Origin: Ferrovibrio sp036381655
Lineage (GTDB): Bacteria; Pseudomonadota; Alphaproteobacteria; Ferrovibrionales; Ferrovibrionaceae
Assembly: GCF_036381655.1 (NCBI RefSeq)
Contig: NZ_DASVCJ010000006.1
Span: 62,001 to 126,000 of the forward strand
Length of the DNA: 64,000 bases
Reading direction: 5' to 3'
Position numbers and translations under genes: made by a program. Below, piece after piece: positions 33,790 to 43,656 of the stretch. The notes beneath the pieces were generated by a model. That model did no database searches, had not been told where the DNA came from, and saw only the letters and a list, made by a program, of their open reading frames with translations. Position 1 is the first letter of the stretch. Each line of letters opens with the position of its first letter.

Positions 33790-33819
33790 TCGCCGCGTAA
33801 AAGTTCTCTCCTCCAGAGG

Positions 33820-33860
33820 AAACCCCGGCCTCCAGAATCGGAGACCGGGGTTTACTTCTT
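33820..33860 (+). terminator. Intrinsic terminator after nrdJ
   Basis: AAACCCCGG (33820-33828) pairs with CCGGGGTTT (33845-33853) around a 16-base loop that can itself pair through TCC and GGA. It is followed by TACTTCTTT. It lies 31 bases after the nrdJ stop and separates nrdJ from mbfA. Confidence 0.7.
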
Positions 33861-33944
33861 TCGGGACTAGGTTTCAAAGACAACCGCTCGCGCAATCCGA
33901 CGCTATACTGCAACAGCCCTGCACACCGGACCGGAGCTAGAATC

Positions 33945-35072
33945 ATGGCCGACCAGACCGATGAAGCGCGCTATCGCACGAATTTTCAGGACGAAATCGA
34001 TGGTGCCCGGCTTTACCGGGCATTGTCCGAGGCCGAGCCTAATGCCGACATCGCCAAGGTCTATGCCAAACTAGCCGCCATCGAAGAGGCCCATGCCGAA
34101 GTCTGGCGCAAGCAGCTCGCCGCCATGGGCAAGAAAATCCGCCGCCCGAAGCCCGGCTGGCGCACGCAGGCGCTCAGTTTTCTGGCGCGCCGTTTCGGCC
34201 CTGCTTTCGTCCTGCCGGTGATCACCGGGCTCGAGCGCGCCGACAGCAGCAAGTACGACAACCAGCTCGAAGCCATCGCCGACGGCCTGCCGCAAGCCGA
34301 ACGCTCGCACGCGCGAATCCTGCAGGCAATCGGCAGCAGCACGCCGGGCGGCCTGCCTGGCTCGGTACTGGGCCGCCTTGAGGGGCGGCATCGTTCCGGC
34401 GGCAACGCCTTGCGGGCGGCCGTGCTCGGGGCGAATGACGGCCTGGTGTCCAATCTGTCGCTGGTAATGGGTGTCGCCGGCGCCGCGGTCGAAAACTGGA
34501 CGCTGCTCGTGACAGGCCTGGCCGGACTGATCGCCGGTGCCTGTTCGATGGCGATGGGCGAATGGCTCTCGGTCAACAGCGCCCGCGAATTGTATCAGTC
34601 GCAGATCGAGACCGAGGCTGCCGAACTGGAACAGGCTCCGGACGAAGAGAAGGAGGAGATTACTCTCATTTACCAGGCCAAGGGCCTGCCCGAGAGCGAA
34701 GCGAGGCGCCTGGCCGAGCAGATGATGTCGAATAAGAAGACGGCGCTGGATACGCTGATCCGGGAAGAGCTCAATATCGATCCCGACGATCTTGGCGGAT
34801 CAGCCTGGACGGCGGCGGCAACTTCGTTCGGGCTGTTCTCCTTCGGCGCGATCTTCCCGCTGCTCGGCTTCATTTTCTTTTCCGGCGATACGGCCATCCT
34901 GGCCGGCCTCGGCGCCAGCGCCGTCGCGCTGTTCGGCATCGGCGCCGGCACCAGCCTGTTCACCGGCCGAGGCCTGCTTTTCTCCGGGCTGCGTCAATTG
35001 ATGATCGGCCTGGGCTCGGCGGCGATCACCTACGGCATCGGCAAGCTGATCGGCGTCAGCATAGCGGGCTGA
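33945..35072 (+). CDS. mbfA: Erythrin-VIT1 fusion, membrane-bound ferritin MbfA-type iron exporter
   Basis: This 375-residue protein fuses a rubrerythrin-like diiron domain (about 1-145; EIDGARLYRALSEAEP and AAIEEAHAEVW carry the acidic and histidine ligands) to a VIT1/CCC1 membrane domain (about 150-375) with VLGANDGLVSNLSLVMGVAGA and GACSMAMGEWLSVNSARE. MbfA proteins of rhizobia export iron and protect against iron-dependent peroxide stress. I did not find a convincing Irr or Fur box in the 91 bases between the nrdJ terminator and the start. GGAG precedes the ATG. Confidence 0.9.
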   Translation: MADQTDEARYRTNFQDEIDGARLYRALSEAEPNADIAKVYAKLAAIEEAHAEVWRKQLAAMGKKIRRPKPGWRTQALSFLARRFGPAFVLPVITGLERADSSKYDNQLEAIADGLPQAERSHARILQAIGSSTPGGLPGSVLGRLEGRHRSGGNALRAAVLGANDGLVSNLSLVMGVAGAAVENWTLLVTGLAGLIAGACSMAMGEWLSVNSARELYQSQIETEAAELEQAPDEEKEEITLIYQAKGLPESEARRLAEQMMSNKKTALDTLIREELNIDPDDLGGSAWTAAATSFGLFSFGAIFPLLGFIFFSGDTAILAGLGASAVALFGIGAGTSLFTGRGLLFSGLRQLMIGLGSAAITYGIGKLIGVSIAG

Positions 35073-35084
35073 GGGCCGCGAATA

Positions 35085-36032
35085 TCATCCCTGCCCGAAA
35101 GCCAGCTTGAGCGCCACGCCCATCTCGGCCAGGGCCTGGCCGGCCTGCGGGATCACCCGGCCCATGGTGATGAAGCCGTGGATCTGGCCTTCGAATTCGC
35201 GGAAGACGACCGGCACGCCGGCCTTTCTGAGGGCCATCGCATAAGCCTCGCCCTCGTCGCGCAGCGGATCGTTGCCGGCAACCAGCACATAGGCCGGCGG
35301 CACCCCTTTCAGGCTCTTGGCCAGAATGGGAGACGCCCGCCAATCCTCACGATCTGCGGGGCCGTTCAGGTATTGCTCCTGGAACCAATCCATCGACGGC
35401 CGCGTCAGCAGATGGCCTTCGCCATACCTGCGATGGCTTTCGGTGTTCATGTGCATGTCGGTCGCCGGATAGATCAGGAGCTGATAGGCGATCGCCGGCA
35501 CGCCCTTCATGTCCCGCGCCATCAGCGCAACCACCGTCGCCAAGTTGCCGCCCGCGGAATCGCCGCCGACGGCCAGCCGCTTGGGGTCGATGCGAAGCTG
35601 CCGGGCCTCTTCCGCGACCCATTTCCCCGCTGCATAGGCATCTTCCACCGCCGCGGGAAACTTGAATTCCGGCCCCATCCGGTAATCCACCGACACGACG
35701 GCACAGCGCCCCTCGTTGCAGAGCGTCCGGCAGACCACATCATGCGTATCGAGATCGCCGATCACCCAGCCGCCGCCGTGATAATAGACCAGGGCGGGCA
35801 GCACTTCCTTCTTCTCGACATCGGCAGGCCGATAGTAGCGCAGCGGGATCGGGCCGTTCGGTCCAGGGGCCGCGATGTTGTCGAGCTCGGAAATCTCCGG
35901 CGGCTCCGGCGTGACCGCAGCACGGGTCTCCTTGTAGAGCTTGCGGGCCTCGGCCGGCGTCAGCGTCGAATATTCCGGACGATTGGCGGCCTTGATCGCA
36001 TCCAGAACGGCTTTGGCTTCTTTATCGAGCAT
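35085..36032 (-). CDS. Alpha/beta hydrolase, hormone-sensitive lipase family
   Basis: This 315-residue esterase has the oxyanion motif YYHGGGWVIGDLDTHD, the nucleophile motif GDSAGGN, DPLRDEGEAYA and the catalytic histidine in GQIHGF, the pattern of the HSL (family IV) esterases. Natural substrate is unknown; short-chain acyl esters are likely from family knowledge. It is the last of three minus-strand genes (aspS-marC-esterase) with 24 bases between marC and its ATG. There is no signal peptide, so it is probably cytosolic. Confidence 0.9.
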   Translation of the reverse strand: MLDKEAKAVLDAIKAANRPEYSTLTPAEARKLYKETRAAVTPEPPEISELDNIAAPGPNGPIPLRYYRPADVEKKEVLPALVYYHGGGWVIGDLDTHDVVCRTLCNEGRCAVVSVDYRMGPEFKFPAAVEDAYAAGKWVAEEARQLRIDPKRLAVGGDSAGGNLATVVALMARDMKGVPAIAYQLLIYPATDMHMNTESHRRYGEGHLLTRPSMDWFQEQYLNGPADREDWRASPILAKSLKGVPPAYVLVAGNDPLRDEGEAYAMALRKAGVPVVFREFEGQIHGFITMGRVIPQAGQALAEMGVALKLAFGQG

Positions 36033-36056
36033 GGGCAGGCTTCTTCTCGTTGTGGG

Positions 36057-36689
36057 TCAACCCAAGACCGGAAACAGGCCCCGCAACCCATCGGCAAAGA
36101 TTTGAACAGCCAGCGCGGCCAGCAGCAAGCCGAAAATGCGATTGACGATGTTCAAACCTGTTTGACCGAGCCTCCGGCCAATCGGCTCCGCCAGCTTGAG
36201 AGAAAGCCAAACCGCCAGGCAGATCAGCGCGATGACGCCAACGCTGATCCCCTTGTGCAGCAGCGCGCTCTCGCGCTGCATATGGATGATTGTCGCGGAA
36301 ATCGCACCCGGCCCGACCAGCAGAGGCATTGCCAACGGCACGACGCCGACAGCACCACGCTCTCCGGCCTCGGCCTCTTCTTCCGGCGTGTGCTGCTGCG
36401 GACTGATCTTGGCATTGATCATGCTGAGCGCCATCAGAAGTAGCACGATACTGCCGCCGACCTGAAAAGCAGGCAGGCTCGCGCCAATCAGACGCAATAT
36501 CAGATCGCCGGAAAAGCCGGCCACTACCAGAATGATGAACACCGCCAGGGCGGTCACTCGCGCGGTGCCGGCCTGTTTAAGGCGCGAATGCCCGGCCGTC
36601 AGCAGCAGGAAGATCGGAATCGCCGCAAAGGGATCCAGGATGAAAAACAGCGTGGCGGCGAAACGAACATATTCAAGGAGATCGAGCAT
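36057..36689 (-). CDS. MarC-family inner-membrane protein
   Basis: This 210-residue membrane protein of the MarC/UPF0056 family has about six hydrophobic segments. It shows FFILDPFAAIPIFLLLT and the PLAMPLLVGPGAISATII motif typical of the family. The family's function is unresolved despite its old association with multiple antibiotic resistance. It lies 18 bases after aspS and is probably co-transcribed with it. Confidence 0.9.
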   Translation of the reverse strand: MLDLLEYVRFAATLFFILDPFAAIPIFLLLTAGHSRLKQAGTARVTALAVFIILVVAGFSGDLILRLIGASLPAFQVGGSIVLLLMALSMINAKISPQQHTPEEEAEAGERGAVGVVPLAMPLLVGPGAISATIIHMQRESALLHKGISVGVIALICLAVWLSLKLAEPIGRRLGQTGLNIVNRIFGLLLAALAVQIFADGLRGLFPVLG

Positions 36690-36707
36690 GATCGTTTCGC
36701 CGGTGCC

Positions 36708-38513
36708 TTATGGCTGCTTCTTCTCGGCCGAGTCTTTCGACTCCTGCGGAGCGACAACGCGGATATGCAGTTCGCGAAGCTGCTTCATCGTCACCTCGCT
36801 GGGCGCCTGCATCATAAGATCCTGCGCCTGCTGGTTCATCGGGAACAGAACGACCTCGCGGATATTCGGCTCGTCCGCCAGCAGCATGACGATGCGATCG
36901 ATGCCCGGAGCGATGCCACCGTGCGGCGGCGCGCCGTATTTGAACGCATTCAGCATGCCGCCGAACTTGCCCTCCACCACTTCGGGGCCGTAGCCGGCAA
37001 TCTCGAATGCCCGGTACATGATCTCGGGCTTATGATTGCGGATGGCGCCGGACGACAGTTCAACGCCGTTGCAGACGATATCGTACTGGAAGGCGAGGAT
37101 ATCGAGCGGATCCTTGCTGTTCAGCGCTTCGAGGCCGCCCTGCGGCATCGAGAAAGGATTGTGACTGAAGTCGATCTTCTTTTCGTCCTCGTTGTACTCG
37201 AACATCGGAAAATCGACGATCCAGCAGAACTTGAAGACGTTCTTCTCGCAGATGTCCAGTTCGTCGCCGATGCGAAGGCGCGCCTGACCGGCCAGCTTGG
37301 CAGCGGCGGCCTCCTTGTCGCAGGCGAAGAAGATGGCATCGCCATCCTTCACGTTGCCGAGCTGCTTCAGCTTGGCGACGCGATCGGCGTCGAGGAACTT
37401 GGCGATCGGGCCTTTCGCTTCGCCATTGTCGAAAATGATGTAGCCCAGGCCCGCCGCGCCTTCCTGGCGCGCCCAGTCGTTCATCTTGTCGAAGAAGCTG
37501 CGCGGACGCGACGCGGCCCCCGGCGCGGGAATGCCGCGCACCACGGCGCCGTTTTCGATATTGCGCGCGAAGACGCCAAAGCCGGACCCGCGGAACACCT
37601 CGGTCACATCGGCCAGAATGATCGGATTGCGCAGGTCCGGCTTGTCGGAGCCGTATTTCAGCATCGCTTCGCGGAACGGGATGCGCGGGAAATCCTTGGG
37701 GCCGCAATCCCGGCCGTTGGCGAATTCCTGGAATACGCCGTGGATCACCGGGCCGACGGCATTGAAGACGTCGTCCTGCTCGACGAAGCTCATCTCGACG
37801 TCGAGCTGATAGAACTCACCCGGGCTGCGGTCCTTGCGCGCATCTTCGTCGCGGAAGCAGGGCGCGATCTGAAAGTAACGATCGAAACCCGAAACCATGA
37901 TGAGCTGCTTGAACTGCTGCGGTGCCTGGGGCAACGCATAGAACTTGCCTGGATGCAGGCGGCTCGGCACCAGGAAGTCGCGCGCGCCCTCCGGCGACGA
38001 AGCCGTCAGGATCGGCGTCTGGAATTCCATGAAACCCTGCTCGGTCATGCGGCGGCGGATCGACGAGATCACCTTCGAGCGCAGTACGATATTGTTGTGC
38101 AGCCGCTCGCGCCGCAGATCGAGGAAGCGGTATTTGAGGCGTATCTCTTCCGGATATTCCTGCTCGCCGAAAACCGGCATCGGCAGTTCCTGGGCCTCGC
38201 CCAGCACTTCGATCGAGGCGACCACCACCTCGACATTGCCGGTCGGCAGATTGGGGTTCACTGTCTCCGGCGTGCGCGCCACCACCTTGCCGGTGATGCT
38301 GACCACATATTCGGAGCGCAGGCTTTCCATCTGCTTGAAGGCTTCCGAGCCGCTTTCCGCCACGCATTGCGTGATCCCGTAATGGTCGCGCAGGTCGATG
38401 AACAGCAGATTGCCGTGATCGCGCTTGCGGTGAACCCAGCCGGCAAGCTTGACCTCGCTGCCGACATGCTCGGCGCGCAGTTGTCCACAGGTATGCGTGC
38501 GGTAACGGGACAT
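36708..38513 (-). CDS. aspS: Aspartyl-tRNA synthetase
   Basis: This class II synthetase has 601 residues when started at the ATG at 38513 (MSRYRTHTCGQLRAEHVG), the usual AspRS beginning; the frame stays open 51 codons upstream without conservation. The N-terminal OB fold (GWVHRKRDHGNLLFIDLRDHYG) is followed by the catalytic core with FLVPSRLHPGKFYALPQAPQ, CFRDEDARKDR (motif 2), a bacterial GAD insert, and motif 3 GIAPGIDRIVMLLA. Like many alphaproteobacterial enzymes it could be non-discriminating and also charge tRNA-Asn, but that cannot be read here. It is divergent from rnd with 158 bases between. Confidence 0.96.
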   Translation of the reverse strand: MSRYRTHTCGQLRAEHVGSEVKLAGWVHRKRDHGNLLFIDLRDHYGITQCVAESGSEAFKQMESLRSEYVVSITGKVVARTPETVNPNLPTGNVEVVVASIEVLGEAQELPMPVFGEQEYPEEIRLKYRFLDLRRERLHNNIVLRSKVISSIRRRMTEQGFMEFQTPILTASSPEGARDFLVPSRLHPGKFYALPQAPQQFKQLIMVSGFDRYFQIAPCFRDEDARKDRSPGEFYQLDVEMSFVEQDDVFNAVGPVIHGVFQEFANGRDCGPKDFPRIPFREAMLKYGSDKPDLRNPIILADVTEVFRGSGFGVFARNIENGAVVRGIPAPGAASRPRSFFDKMNDWARQEGAAGLGYIIFDNGEAKGPIAKFLDADRVAKLKQLGNVKDGDAIFFACDKEAAAAKLAGQARLRIGDELDICEKNVFKFCWIVDFPMFEYNEDEKKIDFSHNPFSMPQGGLEALNSKDPLDILAFQYDIVCNGVELSSGAIRNHKPEIMYRAFEIAGYGPEVVEGKFGGMLNAFKYGAPPHGGIAPGIDRIVMLLADEPNIREVVLFPMNQQAQDLMMQAPSEVTMKQLRELHIRVVAPQESKDSAEKKQP

Positions 38514-38671
38514 GGGGAACCTTTGAAATCTCTCTGAAAACCCGGGGAAATCGGGGGCGAACAGGCCCTGTCGGGCCGGGAAAGTCAAGGCCGATCCTAG
38601 CGGAAAATCCGCCTCCGGGATACCGGCGGGGCATTGGGCTGGCCGGCTTGGCATGCTAAGAGGCAAACGTC

Positions 38672-39838
38672 ATGCGTGCCGATCCCAGCCCCATTACCAC
38701 CACCGACGAACTCGCCCGTTTCTGCGCCTCGCTGTCCGCGGTCTCCTACGTGACCGTCGACACCGAATTCATGCGGGAAACCACCTACTGGCCGAAGGTC
38801 TGCCTGATCCAGTTGGCCGGACCGGAGGAGGCCCGGGTGATCGATCCGCTGGCCGAAGGCCTGTCGCTCGAGCCGCTCTTCGAGCTGCTGCGCAACCAAG
38901 GCGTGCTCAAGGTGTTCCATGCCGCGCGGCAGGACCTCGAGATCTTTACCAAGCATATGGGCGAGGTGCCGGCGCCGCTGTTCGACACCCAGGTCGCCGC
39001 CATGGTCTGCGGCTTCGGCGACCAGGTCTCCTACGAGCAGCTCGCCACCAAGCTGGCCAATGGCCAGATCGACAAATCCTCGCGCTTTACCGACTGGGCC
39101 CGGCGGCCGCTGACCGAGAAGCAAATCCGCTATGCCCTGTCGGATGTGACCTACCTGCGCAAGATCTACGACAAGCTCAGCCAGCGCCTGCAGAAAAACG
39201 GCCGTGCCGACTGGCTGAAGGAAGAGATGGCGATCCTGGCCGATCCGGCGACCTATGACTTGCCGCCGGAGAATATGTGGCGCCGGCTCAAGCCGCGCAC
39301 GACCAAGCCGGAATATCTGGCCGTGCTGCAAGCCGCCGCCGCCTGGCGCGAACTCGAAGCCCGCAAGCGCGACCTGCCCCGCCAGCGCATCCTGCGCGAC
39401 GAAAGCGTCATGGAGATTGCCGCCCATCCGCCGAAAACCGCAGAAGATCTGGAACGCATGCGCGGCCTGTCCAAAGGCTTTGCCGAGGGCAAGATGGGCC
39501 AGAGCCTGCTTGCCGCCATCGCCGCCAGACTGGCGGAGCCGCGCGAGACCTGGCCGGTGCTGGAGCGCGAGCCCGAGCTGCCGCGCGGCATCGGACCCTT
39601 GGTGGAACTGCTCAAGGTTCTGCTCAAAATGAAATGCGACGACAACGACGTCGCGCAGAAACTGGTCGCCTCTTCGGCCGATCTCGACAAGATTGCGGCC
39701 GACGATAATGCCGACGTCCCTGCCCTGCATGGCTGGCGCCGCGAGGTTTTCGGCGAAGATGCCCTGCGGCTCAAGCGCGGCGAACTGGCGCTTGCCGCTC
39801 AGGGCGGCAGGATCAAGCTGGTGCCGTTGAAAGCCTAG
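38672..39838 (+). CDS. rnd: Ribonuclease D
   Basis: This 388-residue 3'-5' exoribonuclease trims tRNA and other small RNA ends. The DEDD catalytic residues are visible as VDTEFMRE (D, E), FHAARQDLEIF (D) and LSDVTYLRKIY (D with the following tyrosine). A C-terminal HRDC domain (about 205-290) contains MRGLSKGFAEGKMGQ. AGAGG lies just upstream of the ATG. The last 4 bases overlap the convergent ppx gene. The aspS-rnd-ppx-ppk block is conserved in alphaproteobacteria. Confidence 0.94.
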   Translation: MRADPSPITTTDELARFCASLSAVSYVTVDTEFMRETTYWPKVCLIQLAGPEEARVIDPLAEGLSLEPLFELLRNQGVLKVFHAARQDLEIFTKHMGEVPAPLFDTQVAAMVCGFGDQVSYEQLATKLANGQIDKSSRFTDWARRPLTEKQIRYALSDVTYLRKIYDKLSQRLQKNGRADWLKEEMAILADPATYDLPPENMWRRLKPRTTKPEYLAVLQAAAAWRELEARKRDLPRQRILRDESVMEIAAHPPKTAEDLERMRGLSKGFAEGKMGQSLLAAIAARLAEPRETWPVLEREPELPRGIGPLVELLKVLLKMKCDDNDVAQKLVASSADLDKIAADDNADVPALHGWRREVFGEDALRLKRGELALAAQGGRIKLVPLKA

Positions 39839-41346
39839 CGCGCCTTCCCGATCCGCACCTCGCCGATGCGGCCGATCGCCTTGCCCAGAGCCTCGAGCCG
39901 GCGCTGCACCGACTCGCCAAACAAGGCCGCGTGCTGCGCCGGGATTTCCAGCAGCAGGCCGTTACCGTTCAGCCGCAGCTTGCAGTCGCCCAGGATGCCT
40001 GGCACGCCGCCGGACAGCGTCTGGCCCAGACGGATCGCCAGCCCCACGCGCTGGGCGTAATCGAGATCTTCCTGGCTGAGCAACTGCGCGGCCGGGGCGG
40101 CGGCAGGATCGCTTGCGCTGCCGGTATAACGGGCGAAGACCGTGAGCGCCAGCAATGCACGCTCGGCCTGGGTGATGGCACCGAAGGGGGCATGCAGAAT
40201 GATGCCGAGCGATTGTTCGCCGCGGTAATCGGGATGCACCCGCCAGGCGGTATCGGCGAGGACGGCGGCAGCCAGCCGGATACGCCGCCGCTCCGGCGGA
40301 TCGCGATCGAATAGCGGTGCGATGAAGCGGTCGATCTCGGCGCCATGCTCGCCGAAGCGGCTCTCCCGCTCCGCCATATGGACGCAAAACGACAAGAGCG
40401 GATCGTCGCCGCGCTGCTGTTCGCTCAAGAGCGCATAAGCCAGGCCCTCGCGCAGGCCGTTGGCGGAAAAAACCACATCCTTGGGTTCGAGCACCTTGAG
40501 CAGGCGCCGCATGACCAGCGCCGCCAGCGGCAACGCGTCCTGGCGCCGGCGCGGCACGCCCTGCACCCGGACCAGCGAATCCTTGCTCTGCTTGGCCAGA
40601 AGCCGGGCGAAGTCCCCTGCTTCGCTGCGGCTCAGCGTATACTGATGGATGATATGCAGCGGCGAATGCTTCTGCGCCATATGGACGCGGGCGATCGCCC
40701 GCCAGGAGCCGCCGACAGCGTAAAGCGACCTGCCCTTCCATTTCTTGAGCCAGCCGACCTCGGCAATCTTCTCGTCGATATAGGCTTTGACGACGCCGTA
40801 GGAGCCGAGATTGGCGATGCGCAGCGGTCCGAGCGGCAGGGTCACGCTGTCGCCCAGCTTATGGCCGTCGACCGCCACCAGTTCGAGGCTGCCGCCGCCG
40901 AGATCGCCCATGACGCCGCAGGCTTCGGGAATGCCGGACAATACGCCATAGGCCGAGTAGGTCGCCTCTTCCTCGCCGGAGAGGATACGGACCCTCTCGC
41001 CGGTATCGCGCTCAATCTGCGCCACGAACTCGGCGCCGTTGCTGGCATCGCGGACTGCGGCGGTGGCGACGATCTGCAACTTGCGCACCTTCATGCTGCG
41101 CGCCAGGGCGACAAAGCGCCGGATTGCCGTCACCGCAAGGGCGGCACCGTCGCGATTCAATGCTCCCGTCTCGCTCAAGCCACGGCCGATGCCGCACAGC
41201 ACTTTTTCGTTGAACATCGGAGTCGGCAGCCGCAGCGGTTCGCCGAACACCACCAGTCGGACCGAATTCGATCCGACATCGATGACGCCAAATGGCAGAA
41301 TAGCCTGAACGGTAGAGACTTTGGGCAACGATTGTGCGACGGCCAT
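39835..41346 (-). CDS. ppx: Exopolyphosphatase / pppGpp phosphohydrolase, Ppx-GppA family
   Basis: This 503-residue phosphatase of the ASKHA fold degrades polyphosphate and perhaps pppGpp. GVIDVGSNSVRLVVFGE at the N-terminus and GDLGGGSLELVAVDG are the phosphate-binding motifs, and E-containing LSGEEEATYSAYG carries the likely catalytic glutamate. The C-terminal half (about 320-503) is an HD-like helical region. It follows ppk by one base, so synthesis and breakdown of polyphosphate are encoded on one transcript. Confidence 0.94.
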   Translation of the reverse strand: MAVAQSLPKVSTVQAILPFGVIDVGSNSVRLVVFGEPLRLPTPMFNEKVLCGIGRGLSETGALNRDGAALAVTAIRRFVALARSMKVRKLQIVATAAVRDASNGAEFVAQIERDTGERVRILSGEEEATYSAYGVLSGIPEACGVMGDLGGGSLELVAVDGHKLGDSVTLPLGPLRIANLGSYGVVKAYIDEKIAEVGWLKKWKGRSLYAVGGSWRAIARVHMAQKHSPLHIIHQYTLSRSEAGDFARLLAKQSKDSLVRVQGVPRRRQDALPLAALVMRRLLKVLEPKDVVFSANGLREGLAYALLSEQQRGDDPLLSFCVHMAERESRFGEHGAEIDRFIAPLFDRDPPERRRIRLAAAVLADTAWRVHPDYRGEQSLGIILHAPFGAITQAERALLALTVFARYTGSASDPAAAPAAQLLSQEDLDYAQRVGLAIRLGQTLSGGVPGILGDCKLRLNGNGLLLEIPAQHAALFGESVQRRLEALGKAIGRIGEVRIGKAR

Positions 41347-41347
41347 C

Positions 41348-43525
41348 CTAGCCTATCTTCCACTGCAGACGCGGAATCGATTCCGGCTTCTTCAAAGCCT
41401 TGCCGCGGCCGGACAGGCTGGGGTTAGTCATGAAGTAGGTATGTGCGCTGAAGGCGTCCGGATCGCTCGAGGCCCGGACATATTTGTCGTCGGAGCCAAG
41501 ATACCAGCTTTGCGCCTGATCCTTCAGGTTGGCGACCATGATCTGATCCAGGATCTGCTCATGCACGGTCGGATTCTGGATCGGCACCAGCACTTCAACG
41601 CGGCGGTCGAAATTGCGCTGCATCCAGTCGGCCGAGGAGATGAACACCTTCGCTTCGGGCGAAGGCAGGCCATGGCCCGCGCCGAAGCAGACGATGCGCG
41701 AATGCTCGAGGAACCGGCCGATCAGGCTTTTGACCCGGATCGTCTCGCTCAGTCCCGGCACGCCCGGCCGCAGGCAGCATATGCCGCGCACCACCAGGTC
41801 GATCTGCACGCCGGCCTGGCTTGCCTGGTAAAGCGCATCGATCACCACCGGATCGACCAAGCTGTTCATCTTGGCCCAGATCGCCGCCGGCCGGCCGGCC
41901 TCGGCATGCTCGATCTCCTCGTTGATGAGCGCGAGCAGGCGCGGCCGCAAGGTGTAAGGCGAGATCGCCACCTTCTTCAGGTTTTCCGGCGCGGCGTATC
42001 CGGTAAGGAAGTTGAACAGGCAGGTTGCGTCGTGGCACAGCGCCGGATCGTCCGTGAAGAAGCTGAGATCGGTATAAACGCGCGCCGTATACGGGTGATA
42101 GTTGCCGGTGCCGAAATGCGCGTAGGTATTGAGCTGGCCGCCCTCGCGGCGGATCACCAGCGAAATCTTGGCATGCGTCTTCAACTCGATGAAGCCGTAG
42201 ACCACCTGCACGCCGGCGCGCTCCAGATCGCGTGCCCATTTGATATTGGCGGCCTCGTCGAAACGCGCCTTCAGCTCGACCAGGGCGGTTACCGACTTGC
42301 CGGCTTCGGCCGCCTCGATCAGGGTGCGCACGATCGGGCTGTCATCCGAGGTGCGGTACAGCGTCTGCTTGATCGCCACCACCTGCGGATCGGCCGCTGC
42401 CTGGCGCAGGAACTGCACCACCACGTCGAAGCTTTCATAGGGGTGGTGGACGACGATGTCCTTGTGACGGATCGCCGCAAAGCAATCACCGCCGAAATCG
42501 CGGATGCGTTCCGGGAAGCGCGGGCTGAAGGGCGGGAATTTCAGCTCCGGCAGGTCGTCCACGATCAGCTTCTTGGTATCGGCCAGGCCGAGCAGGCCCT
42601 CGACCAGCACCACCGCCTCCGGGCTGACGCCAAGTTCCTCGCAGACGAACTTCTTCAGGTCGTCCGGCATGTCGTGGTTGATCTTCAGCCGGATGACATT
42701 GCCCCGGCGGCGGCGCTTGAGCGCGGTCTCGAACAGGCGGACCAGATCTTCCGCCTCCTCCTCGATCTCGATGTCGCTGTCGCGGGTGATGCGGAACAGG
42801 CCGGCCCCAAGAATCTCATAGCCGGGAAACAGCTTGCTGAGGAACAAGCCGACCAGATTCTCCAGGGACAGGAAGCGGATGCCATCGCCCGGCAGGCGGG
42901 TGAAGCGCTCGACCTGGCTGGGCAGCGGCAGCAGCGCATTCAGACTGCGGCCATCCCGCATCCGCCGCATCTGCATCACCATCGCGAAACCGAGATTGGG
43001 GATGAACGGGAAAGGATGCGCCGGGTCGATCGCCAGCGGCGTGAGCACCGGGAAGACATGGGCGAGGAAATAATCCTCCAGCCAGCGCCGGTCTTCGGCC
43101 GTCAGCTGGTGCGGCTCCAGCACCTGGATGCCGGCGGCGGCCAGTTCGACGCTGAGCGAGCGCCAGCAGGCCTGCTGCTTGCGCATCAGATCGCCGGCAG
43201 CCTCGGTAATCCGCGCCAGTTGCTGGGCGGGGGTCAGGCCGTCCTGGCTCGGCTCCTCGATGCCGGCGCGGATCTGACCATGCAGGCCGGCGACGCGGAC
43301 CATGAAGAATTCGTCGAGATTGTTAGCCGAAATCGAGAGGAAGCGCAGCCGCTCGAGCAGCGGATAACGCTTGTTGTTGGCTTCCTCCATGACGCGCAGA
43401 TTGAAGGCGAGCCAGGATAATTCGCGGTTGATATAGCGCTCGCGCGGACTGAGCGTGATCGCCGGCCGCGCCAAGGGGGCCCCAGCGGGGGCAGCGGTCT
43501 GGAGACTATCGGCCAATTGCTGCAT
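41348..43525 (-). CDS. ppk: Polyphosphate kinase 1
   Basis: This 725-residue enzyme makes polyphosphate from ATP reversibly. The N-terminal domain shows RYINRELSWLAFNLRVMEEA. The two catalytic PLD-like domains contain the autophosphorylated histidine region IELKTHAKISLVIRR and HFGTGNYHPYTARVYTDLS, then LTGYAAP. The length is normal for PPK1. ppk is divergent from sixA with 131 bases between, and ppx follows one base after its stop. Confidence 0.97.
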   Translation of the reverse strand: MQQLADSLQTAAPAGAPLARPAITLSPRERYINRELSWLAFNLRVMEEANNKRYPLLERLRFLSISANNLDEFFMVRVAGLHGQIRAGIEEPSQDGLTPAQQLARITEAAGDLMRKQQACWRSLSVELAAAGIQVLEPHQLTAEDRRWLEDYFLAHVFPVLTPLAIDPAHPFPFIPNLGFAMVMQMRRMRDGRSLNALLPLPSQVERFTRLPGDGIRFLSLENLVGLFLSKLFPGYEILGAGLFRITRDSDIEIEEEAEDLVRLFETALKRRRRGNVIRLKINHDMPDDLKKFVCEELGVSPEAVVLVEGLLGLADTKKLIVDDLPELKFPPFSPRFPERIRDFGGDCFAAIRHKDIVVHHPYESFDVVVQFLRQAAADPQVVAIKQTLYRTSDDSPIVRTLIEAAEAGKSVTALVELKARFDEAANIKWARDLERAGVQVVYGFIELKTHAKISLVIRREGGQLNTYAHFGTGNYHPYTARVYTDLSFFTDDPALCHDATCLFNFLTGYAAPENLKKVAISPYTLRPRLLALINEEIEHAEAGRPAAIWAKMNSLVDPVVIDALYQASQAGVQIDLVVRGICCLRPGVPGLSETIRVKSLIGRFLEHSRIVCFGAGHGLPSPEAKVFISSADWMQRNFDRRVEVLVPIQNPTVHEQILDQIMVANLKDQAQSWYLGSDDKYVRASSDPDAFSAHTYFMTNPSLSGRGKALKKPESIPRLQWKIG

Positions 43526-43656
43526 ATCTCTGCCTCTGTCGCTCCCGGCCGCCTGTCCGGGCCATTGGCCGGTCGACGCCTCGGGTATAGGTCCTAACCA
43601 CCCTTTATGTCAAAGCGGCGGCAGCCTCGCGGGCGGATCTGATCAAGGATAACTCC

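Noticed and set aside
41321..43420. Open frame of 699 codons antisense to ppk
   Set aside because: Same composition artefact; ppk is certain in this interval.
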